A DNA stretch of 64,000 nucleotides, taken from contig NC_009616.1 of NCBI RefSeq assembly GCF_000016905.1, positions 1,178,001-1,242,000 of the forward strand, given 5' to 3'. The translations under genes and the position numbers were made by a program. The DNA comes from Thermosipho melanesiensis BI429. Lineage in GTDB: Bacteria > Thermotogota > Thermotogae > Thermotogales > Fervidobacteriaceae. Under the pieces are notes generated by a model that saw only the letters and a program-made list of their open reading frames with translations, ran no database searches and was not told where the DNA came from. Shown in pieces: positions 20,841-31,021 of the stretch; position 1 is the first letter of the stretch; each line of letters opens with the position of its first letter.

Positions 20841-21777
20841 TTAAAAACTCCTTTCTTAGAGCCATTCTTGAAGCACTAGAAAGGTCAAAGTTATCAAACA
20901 AAAACTTATCGGATATTATTTTTTCAATGTTTAATTTGTTATTACCATACGCGTAAAACCAGCTCTCATATTTTTTTGGATAATAAACCTTTTTAATATT
21001 TAATCTTGTAATTATTTTTTTGGCGACATTTGTCTTTACCATATCTCCAAATGATGGGTGATGGGGACCTGCTACTATATTTTTTAACGATTGTTTAGGA
21101 ACAAAATATCCTAACCTAATTGCTTTTGCATTATTAGCGTATATCAAAAGTAACATTTCTGATGTTATATCTACCGCTTCTTCTAAAGTAAGTGGTTTAT
21201 ATTGATTATTTAAGTAAAGTTTTTCAAGTTTGGTATTTTTAAAAACCAAAGTAGGGTGAATTCTAAAGATGTTTACATTTAAATTTATCAATTCATTTAG
21301 CGTTTTTAGAGATTTTTCTTTTGTATCTTTTGGAAGTCCAACCATTAAATGTGCAGATATTTCAAAGTTGAACTTTTGTAAAAGTAATATAGCATTTATG
21401 TTGTCTTTTTTGGTGTGTCCTCTATTCGAAGCACTTAGAATATCGTCAAACATACTTTGTATCCCTATTTCAATTGTTTTAACGTTGTATTTTTTTAAAA
21501 TGTGCAAGTTTTCTTCCGTTATTTCATCAGGTCTTGTGGAAATTCTAATTGGTAGATTTAAAAATTTCACACTTTCCAAAATTTCTATTTGTTTTTTTAT
21601 TGAAAGTCCGGTAAATGTTCCACCGTAGAATGCTATTTCATTTTTAATTGGATATTTATCAATAATTTTTAATATATCTGATTTTGTTGGCATTTTTTCA
21701 CCAGTCATAGAGTATTGGTTGCAAAAAATACATCGATTTTTGCAACCAGCATTGGGTAAAAAGATTGGTATTATCAT
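20833..21777 (-). CDS. Radical SAM protein of the Elp3-like group, without an acetyltransferase domain
   Basis: A 314-residue radical SAM protein with CxxxCxxC at C12, C16 and C19 (NAGCKNRCIFCNQ), the SAM strand AFYGGTFTGL, and the substrate-region sequence RISTRPDEITEE followed by TIEIGIQSMFDDIL. This pattern matches the Elp3/COG1243 group, which acts in tRNA wobble-uridine modification when fused to a GNAT domain. No GNAT domain follows here, so the reaction may differ. It overlaps yqeY by 4 bases and the eIF-2B-like gene by 8. Confidence 0.82.
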   Translation of the reverse strand: MIIPIFLPNAGCKNRCIFCNQYSMTGEKMPTKSDILKIIDKYPIKNEIAFYGGTFTGLSIKKQIEILESVKFLNLPIRISTRPDEITEENLHILKKYNVKTIEIGIQSMFDDILSASNRGHTKKDNINAILLLQKFNFEISAHLMVGLPKDTKEKSLKTLNELINLNVNIFRIHPTLVFKNTKLEKLYLNNQYKPLTLEEAVDITSEMLLLIYANNAKAIRLGYFVPKQSLKNIVAGPHHPSFGDMVKTNVAKKIITRLNIKKVYYPKKYESWFYAYGNNKLNIEKIISDKFLFDNFDLSSASRMALRKEFLNG

Positions 21778-22205
21778 TTTAGTAGATTTTTTACCACCTT
21801 ACTAACAAGGGCTCCATCTGCTTTTCCCTTTAATTTTGCCATAGCTTCTTTCATGATTTTTCCAAAATTTTTTTCTTGTAAGTTATTTATTATTTCTTCA
21901 ACTATAACTTTTATTTCATCTTCACTGAGCATTTTTGGAGCATACTCTTTAAGGATGTTAAGTTCAAGTTCTTCTTCCTTTGCAAGTTCTTCTCTTCCTG
22001 CATGTCTGTATGCATCTATTGATTCTTGCCTTTTTTTAATTTCCTTTAGAATAATTTTTCCTATTTCTTCATCTGTAGCTTCTCCTTTTTTCTCAACTTC
22101 AAAGTTTTTTATTGCGGAGTTTAAAAGTCTGATAACTCTTAATTTTATTTGGTTTTTTTCTTTCATTGCAATTTTTAAATCATTTAATAGTTTTTCTTTT
22201 AGCAT
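21774..22205 (-). CDS. yqeY: GatB/YqeY domain protein
   Basis: A 143-residue YqeY-type protein: LKEKLLNDLKIAMKEKNQIKLRVIRLLNSAIKNFEVEK at the N-terminus and a C-terminal helical domain ending KLKGKADGALVSKVVKNLL. The domain is shared with the tRNA-binding tail of GatB, but stand-alone members have no settled function. ATG 22205 is chosen because GGAAAGGAGTG lies 6-10 bases upstream; the frame stays open about 34 codons upstream without a better site. It lies 4 bases after the deacetylase-like gene. Confidence 0.9.
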   Translation of the reverse strand: MLKEKLLNDLKIAMKEKNQIKLRVIRLLNSAIKNFEVEKKGEATDEEIGKIILKEIKKRQESIDAYRHAGREELAKEEELELNILKEYAPKMLSEDEIKVIVEEIINNLQEKNFGKIMKEAMAKLKGKADGALVSKVVKNLLK

Positions 22206-22209
22206 TTTT

Positions 22210-23157
22210 TCACTCCTTTCCGAATGTGAAAAATAAATTTTTTGCTGCTTCTTTATTTGATTCTTTATTATATCCTCCTTCTTGTACAAATATAATTGGA
22301 ATATCAAGTTTTTTTAACATTACTCCAATATGTTTGTAGTCTTCATCTTGCAGATTAAAATGTCCCATGGGATCATTTATATGGGTATCAAATCCCAGTG
22401 ATACAATAAGTTTATATGGTGAAACTTTTTCAATTATTTCAAGTGCCATTTCAAAAACAACTTTGTATTCCCGCCAATTTGTTCCACCATCTAATGGAAA
22501 GTTAAAATTTGTTCCTTTACCATCTCCACTACCAGTTTCTTCTCTAAAACCGGAAATCCACGGGAAGAACTTTTCTGGAGTCCCATGGATTGAAATATAT
22601 ACTATGTTTGGATCATAATAAAAAATTTCTTGAGTACCATTTCCGTGGTGAAAATCAATGTCAAGTATACAAATCCTTTTTTGATAAATACTCTGGAGAT
22701 ATTTTGCAATTATCGCTGCGTTGTTAAAAAAACAATATCCACCTGCAAAATCTTTAGATGCATGGTGCCCAGGTGGTCTTGTTAAAATATAAACGTATTT
22801 TTCATCTAAGTTTGCGCCAGTGATGGATGCATAATATGCATTTAATGCAGCTTTATATGTAACTGGTGTAACAGGAGTTCCAGAATCTAAAATTCTATCC
22901 TTTAGAAAAACTTCTGGTAGATATTCGTTATTTGTAGAGCTTGATATTTTTTTAACGTGTTCAACGTACCATTTGGGATGAATGTTGTGTATATAATTTA
23001 TAGGATATTCTTTAGCTGGTATTGTCTCAAATGTTTTCGATACAAAGTTCTTTATACTTTCTAATCTTGATGGTATTTCTGGATTTTTAACAATTTTCCC
23101 ATTGTCAATTTCAAGTGTTGGGATGTAAAAATCGTTAAGTTGTAAGACAACTTTCAT
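22210..23157 (-). CDS. Histone deacetylase superfamily protein (AcuC/HDAC-like)
   Basis: A 315-residue zinc amidohydrolase of the arginase-deacetylase fold. The core motifs are intact: RPPGHHASKDFAGGYCFFNNAAI around residues 125-148, zinc ligands in LDIDFHHGNGTQEIFY near 170, and SLGFDTHINDPMG near 255. Bacterial members remove acetyl groups from lysines of metabolic enzymes or from polyamines; the substrate here is unknown. Its start lies 1 base after the rpiB stop. Confidence 0.9.
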   Translation of the reverse strand: MKVVLQLNDFYIPTLEIDNGKIVKNPEIPSRLESIKNFVSKTFETIPAKEYPINYIHNIHPKWYVEHVKKISSSTNNEYLPEVFLKDRILDSGTPVTPVTYKAALNAYYASITGANLDEKYVYILTRPPGHHASKDFAGGYCFFNNAAIIAKYLQSIYQKRICILDIDFHHGNGTQEIFYYDPNIVYISIHGTPEKFFPWISGFREETGSGDGKGTNFNFPLDGGTNWREYKVVFEMALEIIEKVSPYKLIVSLGFDTHINDPMGHFNLQDEDYKHIGVMLKKLDIPIIFVQEGGYNKESNKEAAKNLFFTFGKE

Positions 23158-23158
23158 C

Positions 23159-23596
23159 TTATTCCTCCAAACGAGAAATTTTGCTTATTCTTCTTTCATG
23201 CCTTCCTCCTTCGAATGTGGCATTTAAAAATGCGTCTAATATCCAAGTAGCAAGTTCAAAACCAATAAGTCTGCCGGGTAACACCAAAATATTTGCATTA
23301 TTGTGTTTTCTTGCAAGGCTTGCCATTTCTGGTATTGTACAAAGTGCAGCTCTTATACCCTTAATCTTATTTGCTGCTATGGACATACCTATACCTGTTC
23401 CGCAGATTAATATACCAAATTCTACTTCTTTGTTTTTAACAGATGTTCCAACCTTTTCCGCAAAATCAGGATAATCCACACTTTCCTTATTATCTGTACC
23501 AAAATCCAATACATCTATATCTTTATCCATGAGGTATTTTTTTATTTTTTCCTTCAATTCAAATCCTGCATGATCACTTCCAATTGCTATTTTCAA
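23159..23596 (-). CDS. rpiB: Ribose-5-phosphate isomerase B
   Basis: A 145-residue RpiB/LacAB-family isomerase interconverting ribose 5-phosphate and ribulose 5-phosphate. The N-terminal signature IAIGSDHAGFELKEKI, the substrate loop GILICGTGIGMSIAANK with the active-site Cys, and ARKHNNANILVLPGR are all present. Its length is normal. ATG follows AGGAGG-like sequence, 13 bases after the STAS gene. Confidence 0.95.
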   Translation of the reverse strand: MKIAIGSDHAGFELKEKIKKYLMDKDIDVLDFGTDNKESVDYPDFAEKVGTSVKNKEVEFGILICGTGIGMSIAANKIKGIRAALCTIPEMASLARKHNNANILVLPGRLIGFELATWILDAFLNATFEGGRHERRISKISRLEE

Positions 23597-23609
23597 TGTA
23601 ATCCCTCCT

Positions 23610-23948
23610 TTAGTGTTTTAAAAACTTTATTGCTTCATCTATGGAGCCTTTAAGATTTAAAGCTTTGTCGAGACTGGTCATCCTAAAAAGATTTTGAACG
23701 TTGTTATTTAAATTTACAAGAACTATTTCTCCACCATTTATCTTAAAACTTTTATGGAGACTTACCAATATGCCAAGTCCCGAGCTGTCTATATAACTCA
23801 TATTTGAAAAGTCTAAGATACAATTTTTTTCTCCTTTGTTTAAAATATTATCAAGTACAAATTTTTTAAAGTTCTGAGCATTTGATATATCAATTTCCCC
23901 TGTTATTTGAACTATTGGGATGCCATCTTTTCTTTCGATGTTAAACAT
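23610..23948 (-). CDS. STAS-domain anti-sigma factor antagonist
   Basis: A 112-residue single STAS domain like SpoIIAA/RsbV. The phosphorylatable serine lies in MSYIDSSGLGILVSLHKS near residue 56, after the strand ENCILDFSN. Such proteins control an anti-sigma kinase, but no kinase or alternative sigma gene is nearby. The domain is close in length to the minimal family. Confidence 0.88.
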   Translation of the reverse strand: MFNIERKDGIPIVQITGEIDISNAQNFKKFVLDNILNKGEKNCILDFSNMSYIDSSGLGILVSLHKSFKINGGEIVLVNLNNNVQNLFRMTSLDKALNLKGSIDEAIKFLKH

Positions 23949-23959
23949 AATTTCACCCC

Positions 23960-24559
23960 CTATTCATAAAATCGTATTATTCCCACTAATTTACCAATAA
24001 CCTTTATATCTTTTGCATCACAAACTATCGGGTTCATGTCTTTGTTTTCTGGTACAAGTTCTACTTTATCTTTTTTGTGATAAAATCTCTTAAGTGTTAC
24101 TTTATTGTCAAATACAACAGCTGCTATCTGACCATTTGGAATTCTGTATTGTTTTTTTAATATTACATAATCTCCATTGATAATATGCGCATCAATCATA
24201 CTATTTCCCTCAACCTTTAGTGCAAAGTAATTTCCAAAGCCCGATATCATTCTTACGGGAATTTCTATTTCTTCGTCAACTATTTCGAACATTTCAATTC
24301 CCATACCTGCGGAAATTTTCCCTTTTACAGGAATTAATATACTTTCTTGTCTTTTGACAAGTGAGATTGATCTGGAGTTTTTAGGATTTCTTGTAATGTA
24401 TCCTTTTTTCTCTAATGCAATTACGTGTATATGAGCACCTCTAGGTGTAAGTTTGAAATGCTTTGCAATATCTCTAATAGAGGGTGAATATCCGTTTTGT
24501 TGTATGTAGTTTTTAATGAAGTCCAATACCTTTTGTTGCTTTTCAGTAAGTTTTTTCAT
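23960..24559 (-). CDS. lexA: LexA repressor
   Basis: A 199-residue SOS repressor. The N-terminal winged helix-turn-helix (SPSIRDIAKHFKLTPRGAHIHVIALEKKGYI) is followed by the self-cleavage site A84-G85, and the peptidase domain has catalytic S120 (EGNSMIDAH) and K157 (VTLKRF). RecA (2518-3567) would trigger cleavage. It overlaps the archease gene by 4 bases. No obvious LexA promoter box is immediately upstream because the gene is embedded in the metG operon. Confidence 0.95.
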   Translation of the reverse strand: MKKLTEKQQKVLDFIKNYIQQNGYSPSIRDIAKHFKLTPRGAHIHVIALEKKGYITRNPKNSRSISLVKRQESILIPVKGKISAGMGIEMFEIVDEEIEIPVRMISGFGNYFALKVEGNSMIDAHIINGDYVILKKQYRIPNGQIAAVVFDNKVTLKRFYHKKDKVELVPENKDMNPIVCDAKDIKVIGKLVGIIRFYE

Positions 24560-24924
24560 ATATCAAACACCACCTTTAATTTTAGCTTATTTTTATCTCT
24601 TTCAAGTTTTAGATTGTGATACGTTAAAGCCTTAAAACCTGTGCCATCCAAATGTTCAAAAGAGCAGAATTTTACAACGTAATCTTTGTCTAGTTCCACG
24701 GGGAAGTACCCAAGCTCAATTGATGCTATCCAATCGTTAACCGTATCAAAAATGGCATCTTCATTTTCTCTAATCTTGTATTTATGAAACTTAGGATTTT
24801 TGCAATTAATGCTTGGTAAATAATTTTCTTTTAATATGTTTAAGATATCGTTTAAAATTTCTAAAAAAGAATTGGCTTCGATTTCATATGCCACATCAGC
24901 GGTATGGTTTATTTCTCTATACAT
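24556..24924 (-). CDS. Archease-family protein
   Basis: A 122-residue archease: the N-terminal [19 protein letters not shown], the middle [18 protein letters not shown], and the C-terminal [21 protein letters not shown] match the family layout. Archease activates the RNA ligase RtcB by aiding GMP transfer. No rtcB is in this window. ATG 24924 is chosen with GGAG 6 bases upstream; an upstream GTG at 24936 overlaps that site. It overlaps gyrA by 8 bases and lexA by 4. Confidence 0.85.
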   Translation of the reverse strand: MYREINHTADVAYEIEANSFLEILNDILNILKENYLPSINCKNPKFHKYKIRENEDAIFDTVNDWIASIELGYFPVELDKDYVVKFCSFEHLDGTGFKALTYHNLKLERDKNKLKLKVVFDI

Positions 24925-27337
24925 CTTCTTCTCCACTAATTATGGCAATATCAGCTATTTTATCACCTTCAGACAGGTTCAATAATTTGACACCTTTTGT
25001 TACTCTTCCCAATGCTCTTAAGCCACTTATATTTATCTTAATTGACATGCCGTGTTTTGTGAATATCATTATATCTTCATTACCAAGAACGTAACTAACG
25101 CTTACTACATAACCAGTTTTTGATACATCAGATATATTTTTTATTCCAAGACCTGCTCTTTTTTGTATTCTATATTGCGAAGTTTCTGTTAGTTTTCCAT
25201 ATCCCAGACTTGTAACGGTTAAAATGTAATTTTCATCATTTGAAAGTAGTGCTGAACTTACAACTTTGTCATCTTTTGAAAGTTTTATGCCAGTGACTCC
25301 CATTGCAGAGCGCCCCATTGTTCTAACCTCAGAGATGGGGAATCTTATACTCATTCCATTTTTGGTTGCTATTAATATAGTCTGTTTTTCATTTTCTATT
25401 TTTTGAACGGAAACTAAACTATCATTTCCATCAAAATTTATCGCACGAAGCCCGCGTGCATTAATATTTTCAAAGTCTTTGAGAGAAGTTCTTTTTACTT
25501 TTCCAAATTTTGTCACAAAGAATAATTCTCCAACAAAATTGTCCACAGATAGCATTGTTAGTATTTTTTCATCTTTATCTATATTTATATATTTTGATAT
25601 GTGTTTCCCTTTACTAGTTCTTGAATTTTCTTCTATTTGATAATTGTTTAGTAAATATACCTTCCCTTTTGATGTAAAGAATAAGGTTTTTCCATGGAGA
25701 TGAGTATATATTATCTCCATAATTGCATCGTCGTTCATCAACGAAGAACCTGTTACCCCTTTTCCACCTCTTTTTTGCGTCCTAAAGGTTGATAAACTCA
25801 TCATTTTTAAATAACCTTTCTTCGTTAATGATATAACCACTTCTTTATCGGGAATTAATTCTAATTCATTGAATTTTATTTCTCTTTCTTCGTGGTCGAG
25901 TATTTCACTTTTTCTACTGTCTCCGTATTGTGCTTTAATGTACGTTAATTCTTCTATTATTTTTTCGTATACTTTTTCATCTTTTCCTATGAGTTCTTTT
26001 TCTATTTTCATCTTTTTAACTAGTTCGTTGTAGTCTTCAATTAGTTTTGAAATTTCAAGCTTTGTTAATCTTCCCAATCGCAAATCCACAATGGCTTTTG
26101 CTTGTGTTTCGGTAAAATCAAACATTTCCATAAGTTCTTTTATAGCGCTGTTTTGATCTTCGCTATTTCTAATAACGGATATTATTGTATCAATGGATCT
26201 GGAAGCTTTGATTAATCCCTCTAAGATGTGGGCTTTCTTTGAATATTGTTTGTAGAAGAATTGTGCTCTTTTTCTTACTACTTCAAAACGATGTTCAACA
26301 AAAGCCCACATCAATTCTTTTAAATTCATTAGTACAGGTCTTTTATCTTTGTCAATTACCAAAAGTTGCGCATGGAAAGAGCTTTGTAATTGGGTGTGTT
26401 TATATAAATTATTTATAATGATATCTTCATTTACGTTATTTGGTATTTCAATTACTATTCTTAATCCTTCTTTATCTGATTCATCTCTAATATCCTTTAT
26501 TTGTAATGAGGAATTTTCCGCATATTCAACTATTTTTTTAATTAAATCTGCCTTACTAACGTTGTAAGGAATCTCCGTAATGACAATTTTTTTCTTTTTT
26601 TTGTCTTCTTCAACGTGTAATTTTCCCCTTATTGTGAAGCTGCCTTTTCCCGTGGTATACATTTCACGGATCCCGGCTCTTCCAATTATTTCTCCGCCCG
26701 TTGGAAAGTCAGGTCCTGGGATAAATTCAATAAGTTCTTCTATTGAAATTTGTGGGTTTTTAATAAGTGCTAAAAATCCATCGACTAACTCCGAAATGTT
26801 GTGAGGAGGAATATTAGTTGTCATACCTACTGCTATTCCTGTTGAGCCATTTGCAAGTAAATTTGGAAATTTTGATGGAAGTACAATGGGTTCTTTGAGG
26901 CTTCCATCAAAATTGTCCATCATATTAATCGTTTCTTTGTCTATATCTTCTAATAATTCTTCGGAAATTTTTGAAAGTCGCGCTTCTGTGTACCTCATTG
27001 CAGCTGGTGGATCTTTATCAACTGATCCAAAGTTACCTTGCCCTTCTACCAGTGTATATCTAATAGACCAATCTTGTGCAAGTCTTACAAGCGTATCGTA
27101 GATTGCTGCATCACCATGTGGGTGATATTTACCCATTACTTCACCGACAATACGTGCTGACTTTTTGAAAGGTTTGTTATGGGTTACTCCAAGTTCGTAC
27201 ATACTGTACAATATTCTTCTTTGTACAGGTTTTAGACCATCTCTAACATCAGGTATGGCCCTTCCAATGATAACGCTCATGGAGTAACTTAGATATGATT
27301 GTTTTAATTCTTCTTCAATAGGCCTATTTATTTCCAT
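24917..27337 (-). CDS. gyrA: DNA gyrase subunit A
   Basis: An 806-residue type II topoisomerase A subunit. The breakage-reunion domain has catalytic Y116 in [10 protein letters not shown] and the N-terminal [14 protein letters not shown]. The C-terminal beta-pinwheel begins with a GyrA-box-like QKRGGKG near residue 520, which argues for gyrase (negative supercoiling) rather than topo IV. It lies 14 bases downstream of metG. gyrB is not in this window. Confidence 0.95.
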   Translation of the reverse strand: MEINRPIEEELKQSYLSYSMSVIIGRAIPDVRDGLKPVQRRILYSMYELGVTHNKPFKKSARIVGEVMGKYHPHGDAAIYDTLVRLAQDWSIRYTLVEGQGNFGSVDKDPPAAMRYTEARLSKISEELLEDIDKETINMMDNFDGSLKEPIVLPSKFPNLLANGSTGIAVGMTTNIPPHNISELVDGFLALIKNPQISIEELIEFIPGPDFPTGGEIIGRAGIREMYTTGKGSFTIRGKLHVEEDKKKKKIVITEIPYNVSKADLIKKIVEYAENSSLQIKDIRDESDKEGLRIVIEIPNNVNEDIIINNLYKHTQLQSSFHAQLLVIDKDKRPVLMNLKELMWAFVEHRFEVVRKRAQFFYKQYSKKAHILEGLIKASRSIDTIISVIRNSEDQNSAIKELMEMFDFTETQAKAIVDLRLGRLTKLEISKLIEDYNELVKKMKIEKELIGKDEKVYEKIIEELTYIKAQYGDSRKSEILDHEEREIKFNELELIPDKEVVISLTKKGYLKMMSLSTFRTQKRGGKGVTGSSLMNDDAIMEIIYTHLHGKTLFFTSKGKVYLLNNYQIEENSRTSKGKHISKYINIDKDEKILTMLSVDNFVGELFFVTKFGKVKRTSLKDFENINARGLRAINFDGNDSLVSVQKIENEKQTILIATKNGMSIRFPISEVRTMGRSAMGVTGIKLSKDDKVVSSALLSNDENYILTVTSLGYGKLTETSQYRIQKRAGLGIKNISDVSKTGYVVSVSYVLGNEDIMIFTKHGMSIKINISGLRALGRVTKGVKLLNLSEGDKIADIAIISGEEDV

Positions 27338-27351
27338 TAAATTCCCTCCAG

Positions 27352-29256
27352 TTATGAAATTTTAGCGCCTGGTTCTATATCTTTATCTACTGTTAATATC
27401 GAAAGTTTGTCGTTAATTTTCGCGGCAAGTAACATTCCTTGCGATTCTATTCCCATTAATTTTGCGGGTTTTAGATTGTATACAACTACAATTTTTTTGC
27501 CTATGAGTTCTTCTGGTGAATAAAATTTTGCAATTCCAGCAACTATTTGGCGTTTGCCAAGTTTGCCTAAATCGACTATTAATTTCAAAAGTTTTTCAGA
27601 TTTTTCAATTTTTTGTGCTTCTATTATTTTAGCTGTTCTAAGGTCAAGTTTTTTAAAGTCGTCTATTGAAATAAGTACACCATGTTCTTCTTTTTTTTCT
27701 TCCTTTTTTACAGCTATCTTTTCAAACTTTTTTAAATCTATTTTGTTAAACAAAGGTTTTCCGTGAACAGCTTTAGTAGTTGGTTTTATTGTATTCCATT
27801 CGTTTAGTATTTTTTGGAAATTTCTTTCTTGACCAAGTCTGTTGAATACCTCTTCAGAAGAGTACGGCATAAATGGTATTAATAAAGTTGCAACCTTTAA
27901 GAAAGCTTCAAGGGTATTGTATAAAACTGTTGATAGTCTTCCTTTGTTACCTTCTTTTGCTAATACCCATGGTTTGTTTTCATCAAAGTACTTGTTAATA
28001 TACCTTATATATTCCCAAATGGTTTCGAGTGCATTTGTTAGTTTATAACTTTCCATGTATTCTAGGTATTTTTCTTTTACTTCAAAATACTCTTTGATTA
28101 ACTTTTCGTCAATTTCCTGAATGTTATTTGGTTCTGGAATTATCGAATCAAAGTTTTTTACAACCATAGCTATGGTTCTATGTAGTAAATTACCATAATC
28201 GTTTGCAAGATCCGAATTTAACCTATGGACTAGGTTTTCTTCGGAGAAATCTCCATCTTTTCCAAAAACTATGTCTCTTGCAAGATAATATCTTACTACA
28301 TCATTGCCATACTTTTTAACAAATTCTCTAGGATCAATGGCGTTACCTAAGGATTTACTTATCTTTTGTCCATTGACGGTAAGCCATCCATGAGCAAATA
28401 TTTTTTTAGGTAAAGGTAACCCCACGGACATTAACATAGCAGGCCAGATAAGACTGTGAAATCTATTTATTTCTTTTCCAATTAAATGTAAATCAGCAGG
28501 CCACCACTTTTCGAATTTTTCTTGGTCAGAGCCATAACCAATCGCCGATATGTAGTTTATTAATGCATCAACCCATACATATATGACGTGATTGGGATCG
28601 TTTGGCATTGGAATTCCCCAGTCAAATGTTGTTCTGGTGATTGAAAGATCTTTTAAACCACTTTCGAGTATTTTCAACATTTCATTTCTTCTAAAATCTG
28701 GTTCCACAAAATCGGGATTTTCTTTAAAATGTTTTAATAATGGTTCTGTGTATTTTGAAAGTCTAAAAAAATAATTTTCCTCTTCAACAAAATTTAGTTC
28801 CCTTCCACAAGTGGGACAGATATGTTTTCCTTCTATTTGTTCTGTTTCATCTTCATTCCAATATGTTTCACAAGGAATACAATACCATCCTTTGTATATT
28901 CCTTTGTAAATATCTCCGTTTTCAAGCATCTTTGAGACAAAAAGTTGAACGGTTTTCATATGCTTAGGATCTGTTGTTCTTATAAAATAATCGTTTGTTA
29001 TTTTGAGATCCTTCCAAAGTTGTGAGAATTTTTCTGAAAGTTCATCACAGAGCTGTTTTGGCTCAATTTCCCTTTTTTTGGCAGCTTGCATTATTTTTTG
29101 ACCATGTTCATCAGTACCTGTTAAATAAAAGACGTCATATCCTATGAGCCTTTTGTATCTTGCTATTATATCCCCAATAATAGTTGTGTATGCGCTTCCA
29201 ATGTGAGGTTCCGAATTAACATAGTATATAGGGGTTGTCAAATAAAATTTTTTCAC
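27352..29256 (-). CDS. metG: Methionyl-tRNA synthetase
   Basis: A 634-residue class I synthetase. The HIGH motif appears as HIGS in [18 protein letters not shown], the zinc knuckle as CIPCETYW...CPTCGREL near residues 125-150, and the KMSKS equivalent as KISKS in [17 protein letters not shown]-terminal tRNA-binding OB domain ([19 protein letters not shown]) follows, as in the dimeric bacterial enzyme. It is the first gene of the 15-gene unit reaching ftcD. ATG 29256 follows GGAGGTG. Confidence 0.96.
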   Translation of the reverse strand: MKKFYLTTPIYYVNSEPHIGSAYTTIIGDIIARYKRLIGYDVFYLTGTDEHGQKIMQAAKKREIEPKQLCDELSEKFSQLWKDLKITNDYFIRTTDPKHMKTVQLFVSKMLENGDIYKGIYKGWYCIPCETYWNEDETEQIEGKHICPTCGRELNFVEEENYFFRLSKYTEPLLKHFKENPDFVEPDFRRNEMLKILESGLKDLSITRTTFDWGIPMPNDPNHVIYVWVDALINYISAIGYGSDQEKFEKWWPADLHLIGKEINRFHSLIWPAMLMSVGLPLPKKIFAHGWLTVNGQKISKSLGNAIDPREFVKKYGNDVVRYYLARDIVFGKDGDFSEENLVHRLNSDLANDYGNLLHRTIAMVVKNFDSIIPEPNNIQEIDEKLIKEYFEVKEKYLEYMESYKLTNALETIWEYIRYINKYFDENKPWVLAKEGNKGRLSTVLYNTLEAFLKVATLLIPFMPYSSEEVFNRLGQERNFQKILNEWNTIKPTTKAVHGKPLFNKIDLKKFEKIAVKKEEKKEEHGVLISIDDFKKLDLRTAKIIEAQKIEKSEKLLKLIVDLGKLGKRQIVAGIAKFYSPEELIGKKIVVVYNLKPAKLMGIESQGMLLAAKINDKLSILTVDKDIEPGAKIS

Positions 29257-29293
29257 TATTACACCTCCGGAAATGTTTTTATTCCTTTTTAAA

Positions 29294-29323
29294 ATTATAC
29301 CATATAAATAAAAATTATGTCTT
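29294..29323 (-). promoter_or_regulatory. Promoter of the metG-ftcD operon
   Basis: On the minus strand AAGACA is followed after 18 bases by TATAAT (29294-29299) with an extended -10 TGG. It is the only good candidate in the 219-bp gap before metG, so it may drive the whole 14-kb unit. Confidence 0.45.
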
Positions 29324-29413
29324 TGTAGAACAAATGTATAGTATTAATTTTCGGTTAAAATCTCTTCCGGATAATGTTAATTATCGATTACAAAAAAAGT
29401 GTTTTGTTAATAT

Positions 29414-29443
29414 TTGATTTTTAAGATTAAAATATGATAAAAT
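29414..29443 (+). promoter_or_regulatory. Promoter of the peptide/oligosaccharide transporter operon
   Basis: TTGATT (29414-29419) is followed after 16 bases by GATAAA with an upstream TG, giving a TATGATAAAAT extended -10. The start codon of the binding protein is 33 bases downstream. Confidence 0.45.
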
Positions 29444-29475
29444 TATGTTACCATATTCCAAGGGGAGGGGTTATT

Positions 29476-30975
29476 ATGAAGAAATTTCTGATTATTTTTG
29501 TTTTGATGCTTGTTGCTCTTTCTTTTGCAAGTAGTGTTATTGTTGTTGGAACTACCGATAAGATAAGGACACTTGACCCGGCAAATTGTTATGATTATTT
29601 TTCCAGTAATATTTTGCAAAATGTGTTAGCCGGACCTGTGGATTACGAAATTGGAACTGCTAATATAAAACCATGGTTGTTTGAAAAGTGGGAAGTATCA
29701 AGTGATGGATTAGTTTACACTTTTCACATAAGAAAAAATGCGTTTTTTGAAGATGGAACGCAGATTGATGCCAATGTTTTTAAATTTTCATTTGATCGTG
29801 TTATGAGGTTAAACGGGGATCCAGCGTTTTTATTGTCGGATGTGGTAGAAAAAACGGAAGTAGTTGATAAGTTCACATTTAGGGTGTATTTAAAAAACAA
29901 ATTTTCCGCGTTTGTATCCGTTTTAGGGTATACAGTGGCATTTCCTGTAAATCCAAAAGTTGCGCCTAAAGATAGATTCTTAGATTCAGCACCTTCTGCG
30001 TCTGGACCGTATAGAATTAGTGAATGGATTAGGGACGTAAGGATTGTTTTGGAAGAAAATCCAAAGTATTTTGGTCCAAAGCCAAAGACAAAAAAGATAA
30101 TCATTCAATTTTACGAAAATTCCCAACAGTTGAGACTTGCGTTGGAAACAGGAGAGGTAGATATAGCATACAGGCATCTTGATCCAAGAGACATATTGGA
30201 TTTACAAAATGTTCCAGGTATAAAGGTTTATTTAGGTGCAAGTCCGCAAATAAGATATCTTGTTTTGAATGTAAAGCAAAAACCGTTTGATAATCCATTG
30301 GTTAGACAAGCAATTGCACTTGCTGTAGATAGAAATGCAATTGTGAAGGATATTTTTGTAGATCTTGCAAAACCGTTATACTCAATGATACCAGCAGGAA
30401 TGTGGAGCCATGAAGATGTATTTCCAATGAGGGATTTACAAGCTGCTAAAAAAATTTTAAAGGTTGCAGGTTATAATGAAGATAATCCTTTAATAATAGA
30501 TTTGTGGTATACTCCTTCGCATTACGGTACAACTGAAGCTGATGTGGCACAAGTTTTGAAGAGCTCCCTTGAAGAAACTGGAATAATAAAGGTGAATATA
30601 AAATATGCGGAGTGGTCAACGTATGTTGAATATTTTTTGAACGGTACTATGGGATTATTCCTGCTAGGATGGTATCCAGATTATCTTGATCCGGATGATT
30701 ATTTGTGGCCATTCTTGAGTATAAGTGGTGCAAAATCACTTGGAAGTTTTTATGAAAACAAAATAGTTGAAGACCTTATGATTGCAGGTAGAGCGGCAAC
30801 TAACCAAAAAGCCCGTGAGGAAATTTATAAACTAGTTCAAAATTATCATGCAGCTGATATGCCTTATATTCCTCTTTGGCAAGGGTCTGCCGATTGTGAA
30901 ACCCACGATTACATCAAAGGTATAGTATTAGAGCCTACTCAAATATTTAGATATTACTTGTTAGAGAGAAAGTAA
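29476..30975 (+). CDS. ABC transporter substrate-binding protein, family 5 (DppA/OppA-like)
   Basis: A 499-residue secreted binding protein. The N-terminal signal peptide is MKKFLIIFVLMLVALSFASS, with no lipobox cysteine, so it is not a typical lipoprotein. The family-5 pattern is clear: TTDKIRTLDPANCYDYFSSNI, WKEKWEVSSDGLVYTFHIRKN-type sequence, and DNPLVRQAIALAVDRNAI. In Thermotogae such proteins bind oligosaccharides as often as peptides, so the ligand is open. ATG 29476 follows GGGGAGGGG. A hairpin separates it from its permease genes, probably to give excess binding protein. Confidence 0.92.
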   Translation: MKKFLIIFVLMLVALSFASSVIVVGTTDKIRTLDPANCYDYFSSNILQNVLAGPVDYEIGTANIKPWLFEKWEVSSDGLVYTFHIRKNAFFEDGTQIDANVFKFSFDRVMRLNGDPAFLLSDVVEKTEVVDKFTFRVYLKNKFSAFVSVLGYTVAFPVNPKVAPKDRFLDSAPSASGPYRISEWIRDVRIVLEENPKYFGPKPKTKKIIIQFYENSQQLRLALETGEVDIAYRHLDPRDILDLQNVPGIKVYLGASPQIRYLVLNVKQKPFDNPLVRQAIALAVDRNAIVKDIFVDLAKPLYSMIPAGMWSHEDVFPMRDLQAAKKILKVAGYNEDNPLIIDLWYTPSHYGTTEADVAQVLKSSLEETGIIKVNIKYAEWSTYVEYFLNGTMGLFLLGWYPDYLDPDDYLWPFLSISGAKSLGSFYENKIVEDLMIAGRAATNQKAREEIYKLVQNYHAADMPYIPLWQGSADCETHDYIKGIVLEPTQIFRYYLLERK

Positions 30976-30981
30976 ATATTA

Positions 30982-31004
30982 CCGCCCATCTTGGGCGGTT
31001 TTTT
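30982..31004 (+). terminator. Partial terminator between binding protein and permease genes
   Basis: CCGCCCA / TGGGCGG with a TCT loop is followed by TTTTTT. Since the permease and ATPase genes follow in the same direction, it probably allows some read-through. Confidence 0.8.
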
Positions 31005-31021
31005 AAAAGGGGGTAAAAAAG

